From Streptomyces sp. NBC_00620 (GTDB lineage: Bacteria > Actinomycetota > Actinomycetes > Streptomycetales > Streptomycetaceae), in the NCBI RefSeq assembly GCF_026341825.1, contig NZ_JAPENY010000003.1:1054001-1118000 (forward strand): a stretch of DNA of 64,000 nucleotides, in the 5' to 3' direction. The notes below the pieces were generated by a model. The model had not been told where the DNA came from, ran no database searches, and was given only the letters and a program-made list of their open reading frames with translations. Positions 43,532 through 52,830 of this stretch are shown here, piece by piece (the stretch's first letter is position 1; every line of letters begins with the position of its first letter). Made by a program: the position numbers and the translations under genes.

Positions 43532-44673
43532 CACCGCCGACCTTCCCGAACGGCAAGCTGCCGCACTACCGCGCCGAGGGGCCGGCCACCGCTCCCCCGC
43601 TGCTGCTCGGGCCCTCGCTCGGCACGTCGACCGCCCTGTGGGACAAGGTCGCGCCCGAGCTGTCCGTGACGCATCGGGTGATCCGCTGGGACCTGCCGGG
43701 CCACGGCAGCTCGCCTGCCGACCTGATCGGGCCCGGCGCGACGATCGCCGACCTGGCCGATCTGGTGCTGGCCCTCGCCGACTCGCTCGGCATCGGCCGA
43801 TTCGCCTACGCGGGCGTCTCGTTGGGCGGTGCGGTCGGTCTGCACCTGGCCGTGTACCACCCGGAGCGGGTGTCGTCCCTCGCGGTCATCTGCTCCTCGG
43901 CCCACTTCAACGGCGCCAAGGCGTGGGAGGAAAGGGCCGCTACCGTTCGCCGCGAGGGCCTTGCCGCGCTCGCGGAGACCGCGAACTCCCGTTGGTTCAC
44001 GCCCGGTTTCACCGTGCCGGAGCTGGTCGAGGACCACCGCACCGCGGACCCGGAGGCGTACGCCGCCTGCTGCGACGCGCTCGCGGCGTTCGACATCCGC
44101 GACCGGCTGACGTCGATCGGCGCGCCGACCCTGCTCATCGCCGGCCGCGAGGATCCGGCGACGCCGCCCGCGCATCTGCGGGAGATCGCGGACGCGGTGC
44201 CCGGCGCCACGCTCACCGAGATCCCGGGCGCCTCGCATCTGGCGCCGGCCGAGCGCCCGGAGGCCGTGCTCGCCGCGCTGCGCGGGCACTTCGACGGGTA
44301 CGCGCCACGCGGCATGGAGGTACGCCGCCAGGTACTCGGCGACACCCACGTGGACCGCGCGCAGGCCCGCCAGACCCCCTTCACCGCCCGTTTCCAGGAC
44401 TTCATCTCCCGCTACGCCTGGGGCGAGATCTGGACGGATCCGACGCTCGCCCGCCGTGAGCGCAGCATGATCACGCTGACCGCGCTTGTGGCCCACGGCC
44501 ACTACGACGAACTCGCGATGCACGTCCGCGCGGCCCGCCGCAACGGGCTCACGCCGGAGGAGATCGGCGCGGTCCTGCTCCAGACGGCCGTGTACTGCGG
44601 TGTCCCGGCGGCCAACTCGGCGTTCGCGGTGGCCCAGCGGGTGCTGGCCGAGGAGGACGGGGCAGAAGCCTGA
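43528..44673 (+). CDS. pcaL: Fused 3-oxoadipate enol-lactonase / 4-carboxymuconolactone decarboxylase
   Basis: 381-aa bifunctional enzyme. The N-terminal part (about 1-255) is an alpha/beta-hydrolase (PcaD) with oxyanion segment GPSLGTS, nucleophile Ser98 in GVSLGG, Asp in AGREDPATP and His in GASHLAP. The C-terminal part (about 265-375) is a carboxymuconolactone decarboxylase (PcaC): TPFTARFQDFISRYAWGEIWTDPTL, LTALVAHGHYDELAMHVRAA and VYCGVPAANSAF. The fusion is usual in Streptomyces and Rhodococcus. The start is TTG at 43528 within the pcaB stop region (TTGA), so translation is coupled and perhaps reduced. Confidence 0.94.
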   Translation: MTPPTFPNGKLPHYRAEGPATAPPLLLGPSLGTSTALWDKVAPELSVTHRVIRWDLPGHGSSPADLIGPGATIADLADLVLALADSLGIGRFAYAGVSLGGAVGLHLAVYHPERVSSLAVICSSAHFNGAKAWEERAATVRREGLAALAETANSRWFTPGFTVPELVEDHRTADPEAYAACCDALAAFDIRDRLTSIGAPTLLIAGREDPATPPAHLREIADAVPGATLTEIPGASHLAPAERPEAVLAALRGHFDGYAPRGMEVRRQVLGDTHVDRAQARQTPFTARFQDFISRYAWGEIWTDPTLARRERSMITLTALVAHGHYDELAMHVRAARRNGLTPEEIGAVLLQTAVYCGVPAANSAFAVAQRVLAEEDGAEA

Positions 44674-44789
44674 TCCGCAGCGGCCGATTCGGCACGGTAA
44701 CCCGGCCAAGGGTGGTGACGACTGCACCAGGCACCGGTGCTCGCCCTGTGCCTACGCTGGACGGAGATCCTCTGCGAACGGAGCCCCGC

Positions 44790-45599
44790 GTGCCCACTGT
44801 CCTGATCACCGGCGCCACCTCCGGCCTCGGCCGCTACGTCGCCTTCGAGCTGGTCCGCTCCGGGTACGTCGTCCTCGCTCACGGACGCGACCGTGCGCGT
44901 ACCCGGCAGCTTGTCTCGGAGCTGTCGGCGGAGGGCGGTGAGGCGCACGACTTCGTCGCCGATCTGGGTTCGCTGGCGCAGGTGCGTGCGCTGGGTGCGG
45001 AGGTCGCGGCTACGTATCCGCGCCTCGACGTGCTGGTCAACAACGCGGGCGTGGGCGGCGGTTCCCGCGGCGCAGGCCGTGAGGAGAGCGTCGACGGGCA
45101 CGAGCTCCGCCTCGCGGTGAACTACCTCGCCCCGGTGGCGCTGACCCGGGCGCTGCTGCCCGCGCTCCGTGCGGGCGCCCCCTCCCGCATCGTCAACGTC
45201 GGCTCCGCCGGCCAGGAACCGCTGGACTTCGACGACCCCGAACTCACCCGCGGCTACAGCGGCGTATCGGCGTACTGCCGCGGCAAGTTCGCGCTCGCGG
45301 CGCACACGTTCGCACTGAGCGAGCAGCTGGCGGGAAGCGGTGTCTCGGTGAACGTCCTGCACCCCGCGACCTACATGGACACCGCGATGGTCCGCGAGGC
45401 CGGTGTCAGCCCTTGGTCCTCCGTGGCCGACGGCGCCAGGGGTGTACTCGCTCTGGCCACAACGGAGTTGGGCACGGGCGAGTACTTCGACGGTACGAGC
45501 CCCTCGCGGGCGCACGAGGAAGCGTACGACCGCGAGGTCTGGAAGCGACTGGAGGCGACCACCGAGCGGCTGCTCGAAGGCCGGAACCCGACCGGCTAG
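44790..45599 (+). CDS. SDR family oxidoreductase
   Basis: 269-aa classical-type SDR. The cofactor motif is TGATSGLG, followed by HGRD, NNAGVGGGS, a catalytic Ser in VNVGSAG and the YCRGK form of the YxxxK motif (SAYCRGKFALAAHTFALSEQL). NADP(H) preference is likely from the Arg after strand 2 (HGRDRAR). Substrate unknown. GTG at 44790 has GGAG upstream. The stop codon shares a CTAG tetranucleotide with the convergent ATPase gene. Confidence 0.88.
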   Translation: MPTVLITGATSGLGRYVAFELVRSGYVVLAHGRDRARTRQLVSELSAEGGEAHDFVADLGSLAQVRALGAEVAATYPRLDVLVNNAGVGGGSRGAGREESVDGHELRLAVNYLAPVALTRALLPALRAGAPSRIVNVGSAGQEPLDFDDPELTRGYSGVSAYCRGKFALAAHTFALSEQLAGSGVSVNVLHPATYMDTAMVREAGVSPWSSVADGARGVLALATTELGTGEYFDGTSPSRAHEEAYDREVWKRLEATTERLLEGRNPTG

Positions 45600-48265
45600 A
45601 AGCCGTCCAGTGCCCGCTGCGCCTGCGCCACCACCCCGTCCGCCCCGCATGAACGCGCCAGCGTCAGGCCCTTGTTGAGCTCGGACACCGACCGGGCCAG
45701 AATGCCGTACTCGACGCGGGCCGCCGCGTGTTCGTACTGGCAGGGAGAGGCCTCCAGATAGGTGACCGCCTGCCCTGCGAGCCGTACCGCGCGCTGGCCC
45801 GACTCCAGGGCGGCTGCACAGCGCAGGGCCTCGCCGATGGCCGTGTCCGTGCCGAAGCGCTCGGCCTGGCGGCGGGCGTCGGCCGCCAGGGCGGCGGCGC
45901 GTGCCGGGTCCTCCGTGGCGAGGGCGCGGGCGAGGTCGACCGCCCAGGGAGCGAGCACGGTGTTGTGGTGACCTCGTACGGCGGCGGCCTTCTCGGCTGC
46001 CTCCAGTTCGTTGATGCCTTCCTTGGCGCGGCCGGCGGCGAGCAGCAAACGGCCGCGTACGGAGCGGGTGTCCGGGAGGACGATGGTGGACGGGTACGGC
46101 GCTGCGAAGCCGTACTCCTCGGCGATCTCCTCGGCCTCCAGGACATGGCCGCGGGCGAGCAGGGTGTCGATGAGCCCGCAGGTCGCGGACCAGTACAGGG
46201 GCAGCCCGCGCCCGACGCGTTCGGCGAGGCGCAGTGATTCGCGCTGGTAGGTCTCCGCGTCGGCGAGGCGGCCCCGTCTGCGGTGTGCGAGGCCGAGGTA
46301 GGCGTTGGCCAGGGAGAGGTGGCCGCCGCTCCAGCCGGCCTTCATGTAGGCGTGCAGGGCCTCGCTGAACAGGCTTTCGGCCCGGTCCAGCCGGTCGCTG
46401 TAGGCGTACGCGCTGCCCAGCATTAGGAGGAGTTCGATGCCCCACTCGGTGTCGGTCCAGCCGAGGCCGGGTGCCAGGCGGCCGTTGACGAGGGCGCGGT
46501 CGCAGAGTTCCGCGACCTCCTCGGCGTTCTCGCCGCGCGTCATGGCGTCGAAGCCGCGCAGTATGAGGAGCGCGCGCTCGGAGTTGTCGCGTCCGGTGCA
46601 GGTCTTGGCGAGTTCGGCGAGACCGTTGGAGCGTCCGGAGGTCCGCTCCTCGCCGGCGTGGATGCCCTCCCACATGTAGTGCACGGCCTGGAGCCGCATC
46701 CTGGCCGGGCCCGGATCGAGCCTGGCGGCCTCCATGTCGACGGTGCGGACGGCCTCTTCCAGCTGGTCGTTGTGGAGGAGCGCCTGGGAGAGGCGGAAGA
46801 CGGCGTCCACGCGGAGATCGCCTTCGAGGCCGGGCCGGTCGAGCGCGGCCTGCAGATGGCCGATCGTCTTGGCGGGCGCGGTCAGGAGGGTGGCGCAGCC
46901 CAGTTCGAAGAGCACGCGCGCGTGGACCTCGGAGGGCGGGGGCTCGGCCAGTGCGCGTTCCAGACAGCGCCTGGCCGCGTCGGGCGCGCCGACGGCGAGG
47001 TGTTCGCGGGCGGCCTCGCGCATCTGCTCGACGAGTTCGGGGTCCTCGTCCGGGTGCACTTCGAGGAGGTGGCGGGACGCGGCGGCGGCGCCGCGTCCGG
47101 AGTCGGTGACCGCCCACGCGGCCTGGCCGTGCATCGCGGTGCGCAGCGCGTCCGGGATCGAGCGGTAGACCGCGCTGGCGATGAGCGGGTGCACGAACTC
47201 CAGGTCGCCCTCGCTCACCCGGCCGTTCACCGGCTCGGATTTGGTCAGGATGCGGGCGGCGCCGAGCCGTTCGGCGCAGCGCAGTGCCTCCTCGGCCGGC
47301 ATTCCCGCGAGGTGCGCGGCGAGGTCGAGGGAGATTCCGGTGCCGAGGATCGCGGCCGCCCAGGCGAACCGCGTGGCGTCGATGCCGAGCCCTTCGAGGC
47401 GGGCGACGAGTCCGCGGCCGCGGGCCGAGCGGTTCAGGGCGCGCAGTTCGGCGGCCGATCCCTCGACCGGATCGAGTCCGCTGTCCTGCACCTTGGCGAG
47501 CAGCTCGACGGTCTCGTACGGGTTGCCGCCGGTGACCGCCCACACCTCACGGCAGAACGGGGCGTCGGCGTGCTCTCCGACCGTGGCGCGGGTCAGCCCC
47601 TCGGCCGCCGCGGGGGTCAGCGCGCTCAGGTTGGCGATCGGCCGGGCCGCGGCGGCGATGGTGTCGAGATGACCGGCGCTCACACCGCTCACACCGCCGG
47701 GGCGGCGGGCCACCACGACGAGCACCGACAGGTCGTCGAGGCGCTCGGCGAACGCGGCAAGCCAGCGCAGGGTCTCCTGGTCGGCCCAGTGCGCGTCGTC
47801 GATGAGGAGCACGAGCGGCCACTCGCGCTTGGCCAGCCGTCGCACGGCCGCGACCAGGCCGTCGCAGACGCCCTGCGGGTCGGGCTGGCGGTCGCCCGGT
47901 TCCGCTATGCCGAGCGCGGGTCCCGCGATGTCGTACCAGTCGCCCAGGTATTCGCGTGCCTCCTCGGACAGCAGCGACACCAGGGCGGGCTGCAGGAGCT
48001 GCCGTACGACATTGAAGGGGACGGACGTGACGGTCTCGCCGCCGCGTGCCGACCACACCGCGCAGCCGTTGCCCTCCGCGATCCGGCGCGCCTCGGCGAG
48101 GAGCGAGGTCTTGCCGAGACCCGCGTCGCCGCTGAACACCAGCAGGCTTCCCGAAGAGTCGGAGTCCGCACACAGGGCGCCGATCGCCTGTTCCAGAGTG
48201 GCGACTTCCTCGTCGCGCTCCCACAGGGGAGCCGAGGCGACCACTCCTGGCCGTGCCTCCGTCAT
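45596..48265 (-). CDS. Large LAL-like AAA ATPase without HTH
   Basis: 889-aa protein with the layout of LuxR-type LAL regulators: N-terminal AAA/STAND-like ATPase with Walker A GDAGLGKT (46-53) and Walker B PLVLLIDDAHWAD, winged-helix region (LTPAAAEGLTRATVG...), then a long TPR-like helical half (HLSLANAYLGLAHRRRGRLADAETYQRESLRLAERV). Unlike a true LAL, it stops after the TPR region (ARSCGADGVVAQAQRALDGF) without the LuxR HTH of about 60 residues. It may therefore act by protein contact, or be truncated. GGAGG before the ATG at 48265 gives a strong start. Confidence 0.85.
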   Translation of the reverse strand: MTEARPGVVASAPLWERDEEVATLEQAIGALCADSDSSGSLLVFSGDAGLGKTSLLAEARRIAEGNGCAVWSARGGETVTSVPFNVVRQLLQPALVSLLSEEAREYLGDWYDIAGPALGIAEPGDRQPDPQGVCDGLVAAVRRLAKREWPLVLLIDDAHWADQETLRWLAAFAERLDDLSVLVVVARRPGGVSGVSAGHLDTIAAAARPIANLSALTPAAAEGLTRATVGEHADAPFCREVWAVTGGNPYETVELLAKVQDSGLDPVEGSAAELRALNRSARGRGLVARLEGLGIDATRFAWAAAILGTGISLDLAAHLAGMPAEEALRCAERLGAARILTKSEPVNGRVSEGDLEFVHPLIASAVYRSIPDALRTAMHGQAAWAVTDSGRGAAAASRHLLEVHPDEDPELVEQMREAAREHLAVGAPDAARRCLERALAEPPPSEVHARVLFELGCATLLTAPAKTIGHLQAALDRPGLEGDLRVDAVFRLSQALLHNDQLEEAVRTVDMEAARLDPGPARMRLQAVHYMWEGIHAGEERTSGRSNGLAELAKTCTGRDNSERALLILRGFDAMTRGENAEEVAELCDRALVNGRLAPGLGWTDTEWGIELLLMLGSAYAYSDRLDRAESLFSEALHAYMKAGWSGGHLSLANAYLGLAHRRRGRLADAETYQRESLRLAERVGRGLPLYWSATCGLIDTLLARGHVLEAEEIAEEYGFAAPYPSTIVLPDTRSVRGRLLLAAGRAKEGINELEAAEKAAAVRGHHNTVLAPWAVDLARALATEDPARAAALAADARRQAERFGTDTAIGEALRCAAALESGQRAVRLAGQAVTYLEASPCQYEHAAARVEYGILARSVSELNKGLTLARSCGADGVVAQAQRALDGF

Positions 48266-48424
48266 CCCGCTACCTCCCCAGGTCGCCCAAACGACGTACA
48301 GGCAACGAGCCTAGCCCTCCCGGAGCCGCCATGTCGGCCGGTCGGGGCAGCTGTTGCCGAGACGAGTGACGGCAGGGTTGCGAAGGCGACGCGCCGAAGC
48401 GCCGACCAGCCCGCGTGGAAGTTA

Positions 48425-48435
48425 TTGACAGTCAA
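48425..48435. promoter_or_regulatory. TTGACA with overlapping palindrome before transporter gene
   Basis: TTGAC-A-GTCAA (11 bp) overlaps a perfect TTGACA -35 hexamer in an unusually AT-rich patch (48420-48470), 89 bp before the transporter start. Promoter and operator may coincide, so that a repressor would compete with RNA polymerase. Confidence 0.4.
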
Positions 48436-48523
48436 AACCCATAAATTGAAACTAACTTTCCTGCATCAGTCCCCGTCATCGGCCGGCACCGCCCGGCCCC
48501 GGCACGCCCCGGGAGGAACCGGC

Positions 48524-49819
48524 ATGAGCGCCCCCGCGCATGACTCCGACCTGCGCGCCTCCCCGCCCGGACACTCCCGCAGGGCCCTGCTCGCGGGCTC
48601 CGTGGGCAACTTCATCGAGTGGTACGAATTCGGGGTCTACGGCTATTTCGCGACGATCATCGCGGCGCGGTTCTTCACGCCGGAGGGCGGCAGCGAGGTC
48701 GAGGCCCTGGTGAAGACGTACGCGTCCTTCGCACTCGCGTTCTTCTTCCGGCCCGTGGGCGCCGCGCTGTTCGGTCGGCTCGGCGACCGGATCGGGCGCC
48801 GTCCGGTGCTGATCCTGGTGATCGTCCTGATGACCGCCGCGACGACCCTGATCGGCTTGCTGCCCACATACGCCACCGTCGGCGCTCTCGCCCCGTGGCT
48901 GCTCACCTTCCTCCGGGTGCTCCAAGGGCTGTCCGCGGGAGGGGAGTTCGGGGGCGCGGTGTCGGTGATGACGGAGTTCGCGCCGCCGGGCCGGCGCGGT
49001 CTCTACGGGTCCTGGCAGTCGTTCACGGTGGCGCTGGGGCTGCTGGCCGGCGCGGGGATCGCGGCGCTCCTTGCCACGATGCTCGGCGCCGAGGAGCTGA
49101 GCGACTGGGGCTGGCGGCTCCCCTTCCTGCTGACGCTGCCGCTCGGTCTCGGCGCACTGTGGCTGCGGTTGAAGCTGGACGAGACACCGGCCTTCGAGCG
49201 GGAGCGGCTGCAAGAGCGTCCACCCGTACGGGAGTTGGTGAGGGCCATCGCGCTCGGCGCAGGGCGCGTGATGGGCTGGGCGGCGGCCGGCTACACCTTC
49301 CTGGTCGTGCTGCCCTCGTACCTCCAGAGCAGCTTGAACGCCACCTTCCAGCAGGCGCTGCTCGCCACCGTCGTCGCCAACCTCGGCTTCGCGGCCACGA
49401 TCATCCCGGCGGGCCTGCTCAGCGACCGGATCGGGCGCCGTCCGGTGATGCTCACGGGTGCCGTACTGGTCACCTTGCTGGCGGTACCGCTGCTCAACCT
49501 CCTTCAGGACAGCGGGACTTCGCATGCGGTGAAGGGTGCGGCCGTGTTCCTGGCGGGTGCGGTGGTGGGGCTGATGGCCGGGCCGGGACCGGCGATGCTC
49601 TCCGAGATGTTCCCCACGAGCGTCCGCTACACGGGCCTCGGACTCGCCTACGCCCTGTCCAATGCGGTGTTCTCGGGCTGTGCGGGGCTCATCATCACGG
49701 AGACGGTCAAACGGACGGGGAGCGTGGACATTCCCGGGTACTACGCGGCGGCGACGTGCGCCGTCAGCGTCTTCGCACTGGCTACGCTCCCCAAGGGGCA
49801 TCAGAGGCAAGGGAGTTGA
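48524..49819 (+). CDS. MFS transporter, metabolite:H+ symporter (MHS) family
   Basis: 431-aa membrane protein with about 12 helices. MHS-family traits are the N-terminal GNFIEWYEFGVYGYFATIIAARFF, the loop GRLGDRIGRRPVL (repeated in the second half as LLSDRIGRRPVML) and LRVLQGLSAGGEFGGAV. The family includes proline/betaine, shikimate and alpha-ketoglutarate carriers. The substrate here is unknown. GGGAGG 7 nt before the ATG sets the start; the long open frame upstream is antisense to the ATPase gene and not coding. anmK starts 5 bp downstream, so cell-wall sugars or other organic acids are conceivable substrates. Confidence 0.9.
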   Translation: MSAPAHDSDLRASPPGHSRRALLAGSVGNFIEWYEFGVYGYFATIIAARFFTPEGGSEVEALVKTYASFALAFFFRPVGAALFGRLGDRIGRRPVLILVIVLMTAATTLIGLLPTYATVGALAPWLLTFLRVLQGLSAGGEFGGAVSVMTEFAPPGRRGLYGSWQSFTVALGLLAGAGIAALLATMLGAEELSDWGWRLPFLLTLPLGLGALWLRLKLDETPAFERERLQERPPVRELVRAIALGAGRVMGWAAAGYTFLVVLPSYLQSSLNATFQQALLATVVANLGFAATIIPAGLLSDRIGRRPVMLTGAVLVTLLAVPLLNLLQDSGTSHAVKGAAVFLAGAVVGLMAGPGPAMLSEMFPTSVRYTGLGLAYALSNAVFSGCAGLIITETVKRTGSVDIPGYYAAATCAVSVFALATLPKGHQRQGS

Positions 49820-49823
49820 GAGC

Positions 49824-50978
49824 GTGCGGGTGATCGGCCTGATGTCCGGCACGTCGTACGACGCCATCGACGCGGCGGCCGCCGAGCTGACCCTCGACGA
49901 GGACAGCCTCGTACTGCGGCCGCTCGGGCTCGTCAGCGAGTCGTACGACCCCGAACTGCGCGGCGCGCTGGCGGCGGCGCTGCCTCCGGCCACGACCGGC
50001 CTGGCCGAGGTGTGCCGCCTCGACACCCTGATCGGGCAGGCCTTCGCGGCGGCGGCCGTCCGCGCCGACCGCGAACTGTGCGACGGAGGAGCCGAGTTGA
50101 TCGCCTCGCACGGCCAGACCGTCTACCACTGGGTGGCGGACGGACGGGTGCACGGGACCCTCCAGCTCGGGCAGCCCGCCTGGATCGCCGAGGCGACGGG
50201 GCTGCCCGTGGTCGCCGACTTCCGCCCGCGCGACATCGCCGCCGGTGGCCAGGGCGCGCCCCTGGTCAGCCTGTTCGACCTGCTGTGGCTGCGCGGCAGA
50301 CCGGGGACGCCTGTGGCGCTCAACCTCGGCGGTATCGCGAACCTCACCGCACCCGACGGCACCGCCTTCGACACGGGGCCCGGGTGCGCGCTCCTCGACG
50401 CCGCGGTGCGGGGCCTGAGCGGAGGCCGCCTAGACCACGACGTGGACGGTGCCCTCGCCGCCCGCGGCACCGTGCACGGACCGCTCCTGCGACGCCTGCT
50501 TGCGGAGCCCTACTACGCGCTGCCCGCGCCCAAGACGACGGGCAAGGAGCTGTTCCATTTCAGCTATCTGCGCGACGCGTTGACGGGCTTCGGGACGCTG
50601 ACCGCCGAGGACGTCATCGCGACGCTCACCGCGCTCACCGCCCGCACGGTCGCGGACGCGGTGCGGACGGTGCGGGCCACCGAGGTGATCGCGTCCGGCG
50701 GCGGCACCCGCAATCCCGTACTCATGGCGATGCTCGGCGCCGAACTCCCCGGGGTCGCCCTGCGCAGCTCCGACGCGCTGGGCCTGCCCTCGGCCGCCAA
50801 GGAGGCGTACGCCTTCGCCGTACTGGGATTTCTGACGGTGCACGGGCTCGCGGGTACCGACCCGGCGAGCACCGGGGCACGGCATCCCAGCGTGCTCGGC
50901 TCGGTCACGCCAGGGCGGGACGGGCTGCCGCCACTGCCGAGAGCGGATCGGGCACCTCTTCGACTGGTCCTGAAATGA
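49824..50978 (+). CDS. anmK: Anhydro-N-acetylmuramic acid kinase
   Basis: 384-aa kinase that cleaves the 1,6-anhydro bond and phosphorylates anhMurNAc in peptidoglycan recycling. Family motifs are VIGLMSGTSYDAIDAAAAEL, ASHGQTVYHW, PVVADFRPRDIAAGGQGAPLVSLFD, LNLGGIANLT and FDTGPGCALLDA, with the C-terminal ATP-binding part ASGGGTRNPVLMAML. GTG at 49824 with AAGGGAG upstream. It is placed 5 bp after a transporter gene and is surely co-transcribed. Confidence 0.94.
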   Translation: MRVIGLMSGTSYDAIDAAAAELTLDEDSLVLRPLGLVSESYDPELRGALAAALPPATTGLAEVCRLDTLIGQAFAAAAVRADRELCDGGAELIASHGQTVYHWVADGRVHGTLQLGQPAWIAEATGLPVVADFRPRDIAAGGQGAPLVSLFDLLWLRGRPGTPVALNLGGIANLTAPDGTAFDTGPGCALLDAAVRGLSGGRLDHDVDGALAARGTVHGPLLRRLLAEPYYALPAPKTTGKELFHFSYLRDALTGFGTLTAEDVIATLTALTARTVADAVRTVRATEVIASGGGTRNPVLMAMLGAELPGVALRSSDALGLPSAAKEAYAFAVLGFLTVHGLAGTDPASTGARHPSVLGSVTPGRDGLPPLPRADRAPLRLVLK

Positions 50979-51033
50979 ACCTTGCCCGCCCCCTCTCATC
51001 CGTCTTTCACCCACGCCTCATACGGTGGGCCCC

Positions 51034-52011
51034 ATGACGCAGGTGACTCCTCCCGGCTGGTATCCCGACCCCGGGCAGACAGATGACAGTCCCGCCGCCG
51101 AACGCTGGTGGGACGGCAAGACATGGACGGACCAGACCCGCCCCGTCGGGTCGGCCGCCGCATGGGGTCCCCCGGTGCACCCACCGGGCGCCGGACCGTA
51201 TCCGGCCTTTCCGCCGGGTCCACCGCGGCGGGGGCTGCGCACGGGCATAGCGGTCGCCGCGGCGATCGCGGTCCTGGCGGGCATCGGGGGTGGTGTGTAC
51301 GCGCTGACCAAGGACGACGGCTCCAGCGACACCACCGCCAACTCCCAGGGTCCCGGCGGGCTCCAGGGCGGTACGGGCGGTCCTTCGGGTGCTCCCAGCG
51401 GCGCCCCCGGTGGTCCCGGCGGCGGCTCGGGCGGCTCCGGCGGCCAGACCCCGGCGCCGGGTCAGTCCGGGCAGCCGCAGACCGAGGACGGGTTCGCCAC
51501 CGACGCGGTCAACGGCATCAGCATCCCCGTGCCCGACGGCTGGACCGGCTCGAGCATCTCGGTGGGCGCCCAGGTGACCTCGGACGATTCCTACAAGTGC
51601 CCCGGCGACACCACGGCGACCTGCACCGCCGGCGGGTTGTACTCGGCCCCCGCGCTGGCCCTGGAGCTGAAGGCGACCACCGCCGAGGCGGCTGCCAAGG
51701 AGGACATCTCCAAGAACGCGGAGGAGTCCTACGGCGGCAAGTCCTACGGCGAGATCACCTCGCACGAGGTACTCGCCTCCAAGGCTGTCACCGTGGCCGG
51801 ACAGAAGGGCTACCTGGTCCGCTGGAAGGCGGTCACCAGCAAGGGCGAGGACGGCTATGTCGAGTCGCTCGCCTTCCCCTCCCCCCTCAGCTCCGAGCAG
51901 CTCGTCGTGATCCGCTTCGGCGTCGACGTCAGCGAGAAGCAGGACGTGATCGACACGATCACGAAGGGCATCAAGGTGGCGTCCGGGTCCGGCAGCGGCC
52001 AGGGCGTGTAG
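51034..52011 (+). CDS. DUF2510 single-pass membrane protein
   Basis: 325-aa protein. The N-terminal DUF2510 motif (TPPGWYPDPGQ...RWWDGKTWTDQTRP) is cytoplasmic. A Pro-rich linker leads to one transmembrane helix (GIAVAAAIAVLAGIGGGVYAL, about 73-93), then a Gly/Pro/Ser-rich disordered stretch and an extracellular domain (about 155-325) of unknown function with two cysteines (YKCPGDTTATC) likely bridged. ATG at 51034 chosen; GTG at 51025 would add three residues. Role unknown. Confidence 0.85.
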   Translation: MTQVTPPGWYPDPGQTDDSPAAERWWDGKTWTDQTRPVGSAAAWGPPVHPPGAGPYPAFPPGPPRRGLRTGIAVAAAIAVLAGIGGGVYALTKDDGSSDTTANSQGPGGLQGGTGGPSGAPSGAPGGPGGGSGGSGGQTPAPGQSGQPQTEDGFATDAVNGISIPVPDGWTGSSISVGAQVTSDDSYKCPGDTTATCTAGGLYSAPALALELKATTAEAAAKEDISKNAEESYGGKSYGEITSHEVLASKAVTVAGQKGYLVRWKAVTSKGEDGYVESLAFPSPLSSEQLVVIRFGVDVSEKQDVIDTITKGIKVASGSGSGQGV

Positions 52012-52023
52012 CAGGAAACAGTT

Positions 52024-52070
52024 CGGCCGGGTGAGGCGCCTCTCCGCTCAAGAGGAACCCCACCCGGCCG
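52024..52070 (+). terminator. Branched terminator hairpin
   Basis: The outer stem is CGGCCGGGTG (52024-52033) with CACCCGGCCG (52061-52070). An inner stem CCTCT/AGAGG (52039-52043, 52051-52055) sits inside the loop. It lies 13 bp after the DUF2510 gene and before the convergent TetR gene. Confidence 0.7.
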
Positions 52071-52151
52071 GGGGGTGCGCGCCGCCCCCGTCCCCACGGT
52101 GCGGCGCGAGCAGGCCGACGTCCGGTCATCCCGCGGACGGCGGCCTGGGTC

Positions 52152-52766
52152 TCAGGTGAGGCCGAGGGCCGGAATCACGACCGCCTCCACGAATTGTGTG
52201 AGATACGCCGCATCCGCGTACTCGCCCTCCAGGACGGGGCGGACCCGCATGACGCCGATGATCTGCGCCGGAATGAACCCGAGCGCCGGGTGATCGGCGG
52301 CGATCTCACCCCGGTCGACCGCCCGGTCGATCATCTCCTTGAGCGAGGCGACCTCGGGCTCGACCAGCGCTTCGCGCAGCGCCCGCTGGAGCTCCTCGTC
52401 CGCCATCACGGTATGGCCGAGGGCCTGGAGCAGCTGGGTGTCCTGGCCCGACCACTCGCCCGCGGCGCGCGCCGCTTCGCGCAGGTCCCCCGCGAGTGAG
52501 CCGGTGTCGATGCCCATGAACCGAGGACAACGGTTGGCGCGCAGCGCCGCCGCCACGAACTGGGGCTTCGTCTTCCACTGCCGGTAGAGCGTGGACTTGC
52601 TGCACCGGGTGCTGGCCGCCACGCCCTCCATGGTGAACGCGTCGTAGCCGCACTCGCGCAGCTGGTCGATCACGGCGTCGTAGAACTCCTGCTCACGCTC
52701 GGGCGTGATTTTGGAGCGGCGCGAGGCGACGACCGTCTCCGGTCCGTCCGCGGCCTGCGACGTCAT
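52152..52766 (-). CDS. TetR-family repressor
   Basis: 204-aa TetR regulator. The HTH is at about residues 44-68 (TMEGVAASTRCSKSTLYRQWKTKPQFV), after an N-terminal extension with ITPEREQEFYDAVIDQLRECGYDAF. The C-terminal ligand domain carries a TetR_C-like pattern (MADEELQRALREALVEPEVASLKEMIDRAVDRGEI). GAGGAG before the ATG at 52766. Divergent from the PAP2 and DMT-like genes across a 54-bp inverted repeat, so it very probably represses them and itself; the ligand is unknown. Confidence 0.92.
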   Translation of the reverse strand: MTSQAADGPETVVASRRSKITPEREQEFYDAVIDQLRECGYDAFTMEGVAASTRCSKSTLYRQWKTKPQFVAAALRANRCPRFMGIDTGSLAGDLREAARAAGEWSGQDTQLLQALGHTVMADEELQRALREALVEPEVASLKEMIDRAVDRGEIAADHPALGFIPAQIIGVMRVRPVLEGEYADAAYLTQFVEAVVIPALGLT

Positions 52767-52830
52767 GCTCTTCTCCTCGCTCGGTTCGGGGCGACTGGGT
52801 TCGTTCCGGTGGTGCTCTTCACACAGTCTA

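Noticed and set aside
46658..48523. Extension of the transporter to a 1053-aa protein
   Set aside because: The added 622 residues are antisense to the LAL-like ATPase gene; GGGAGG directly precedes the ATG at 48524, which fits the usual transporter length.
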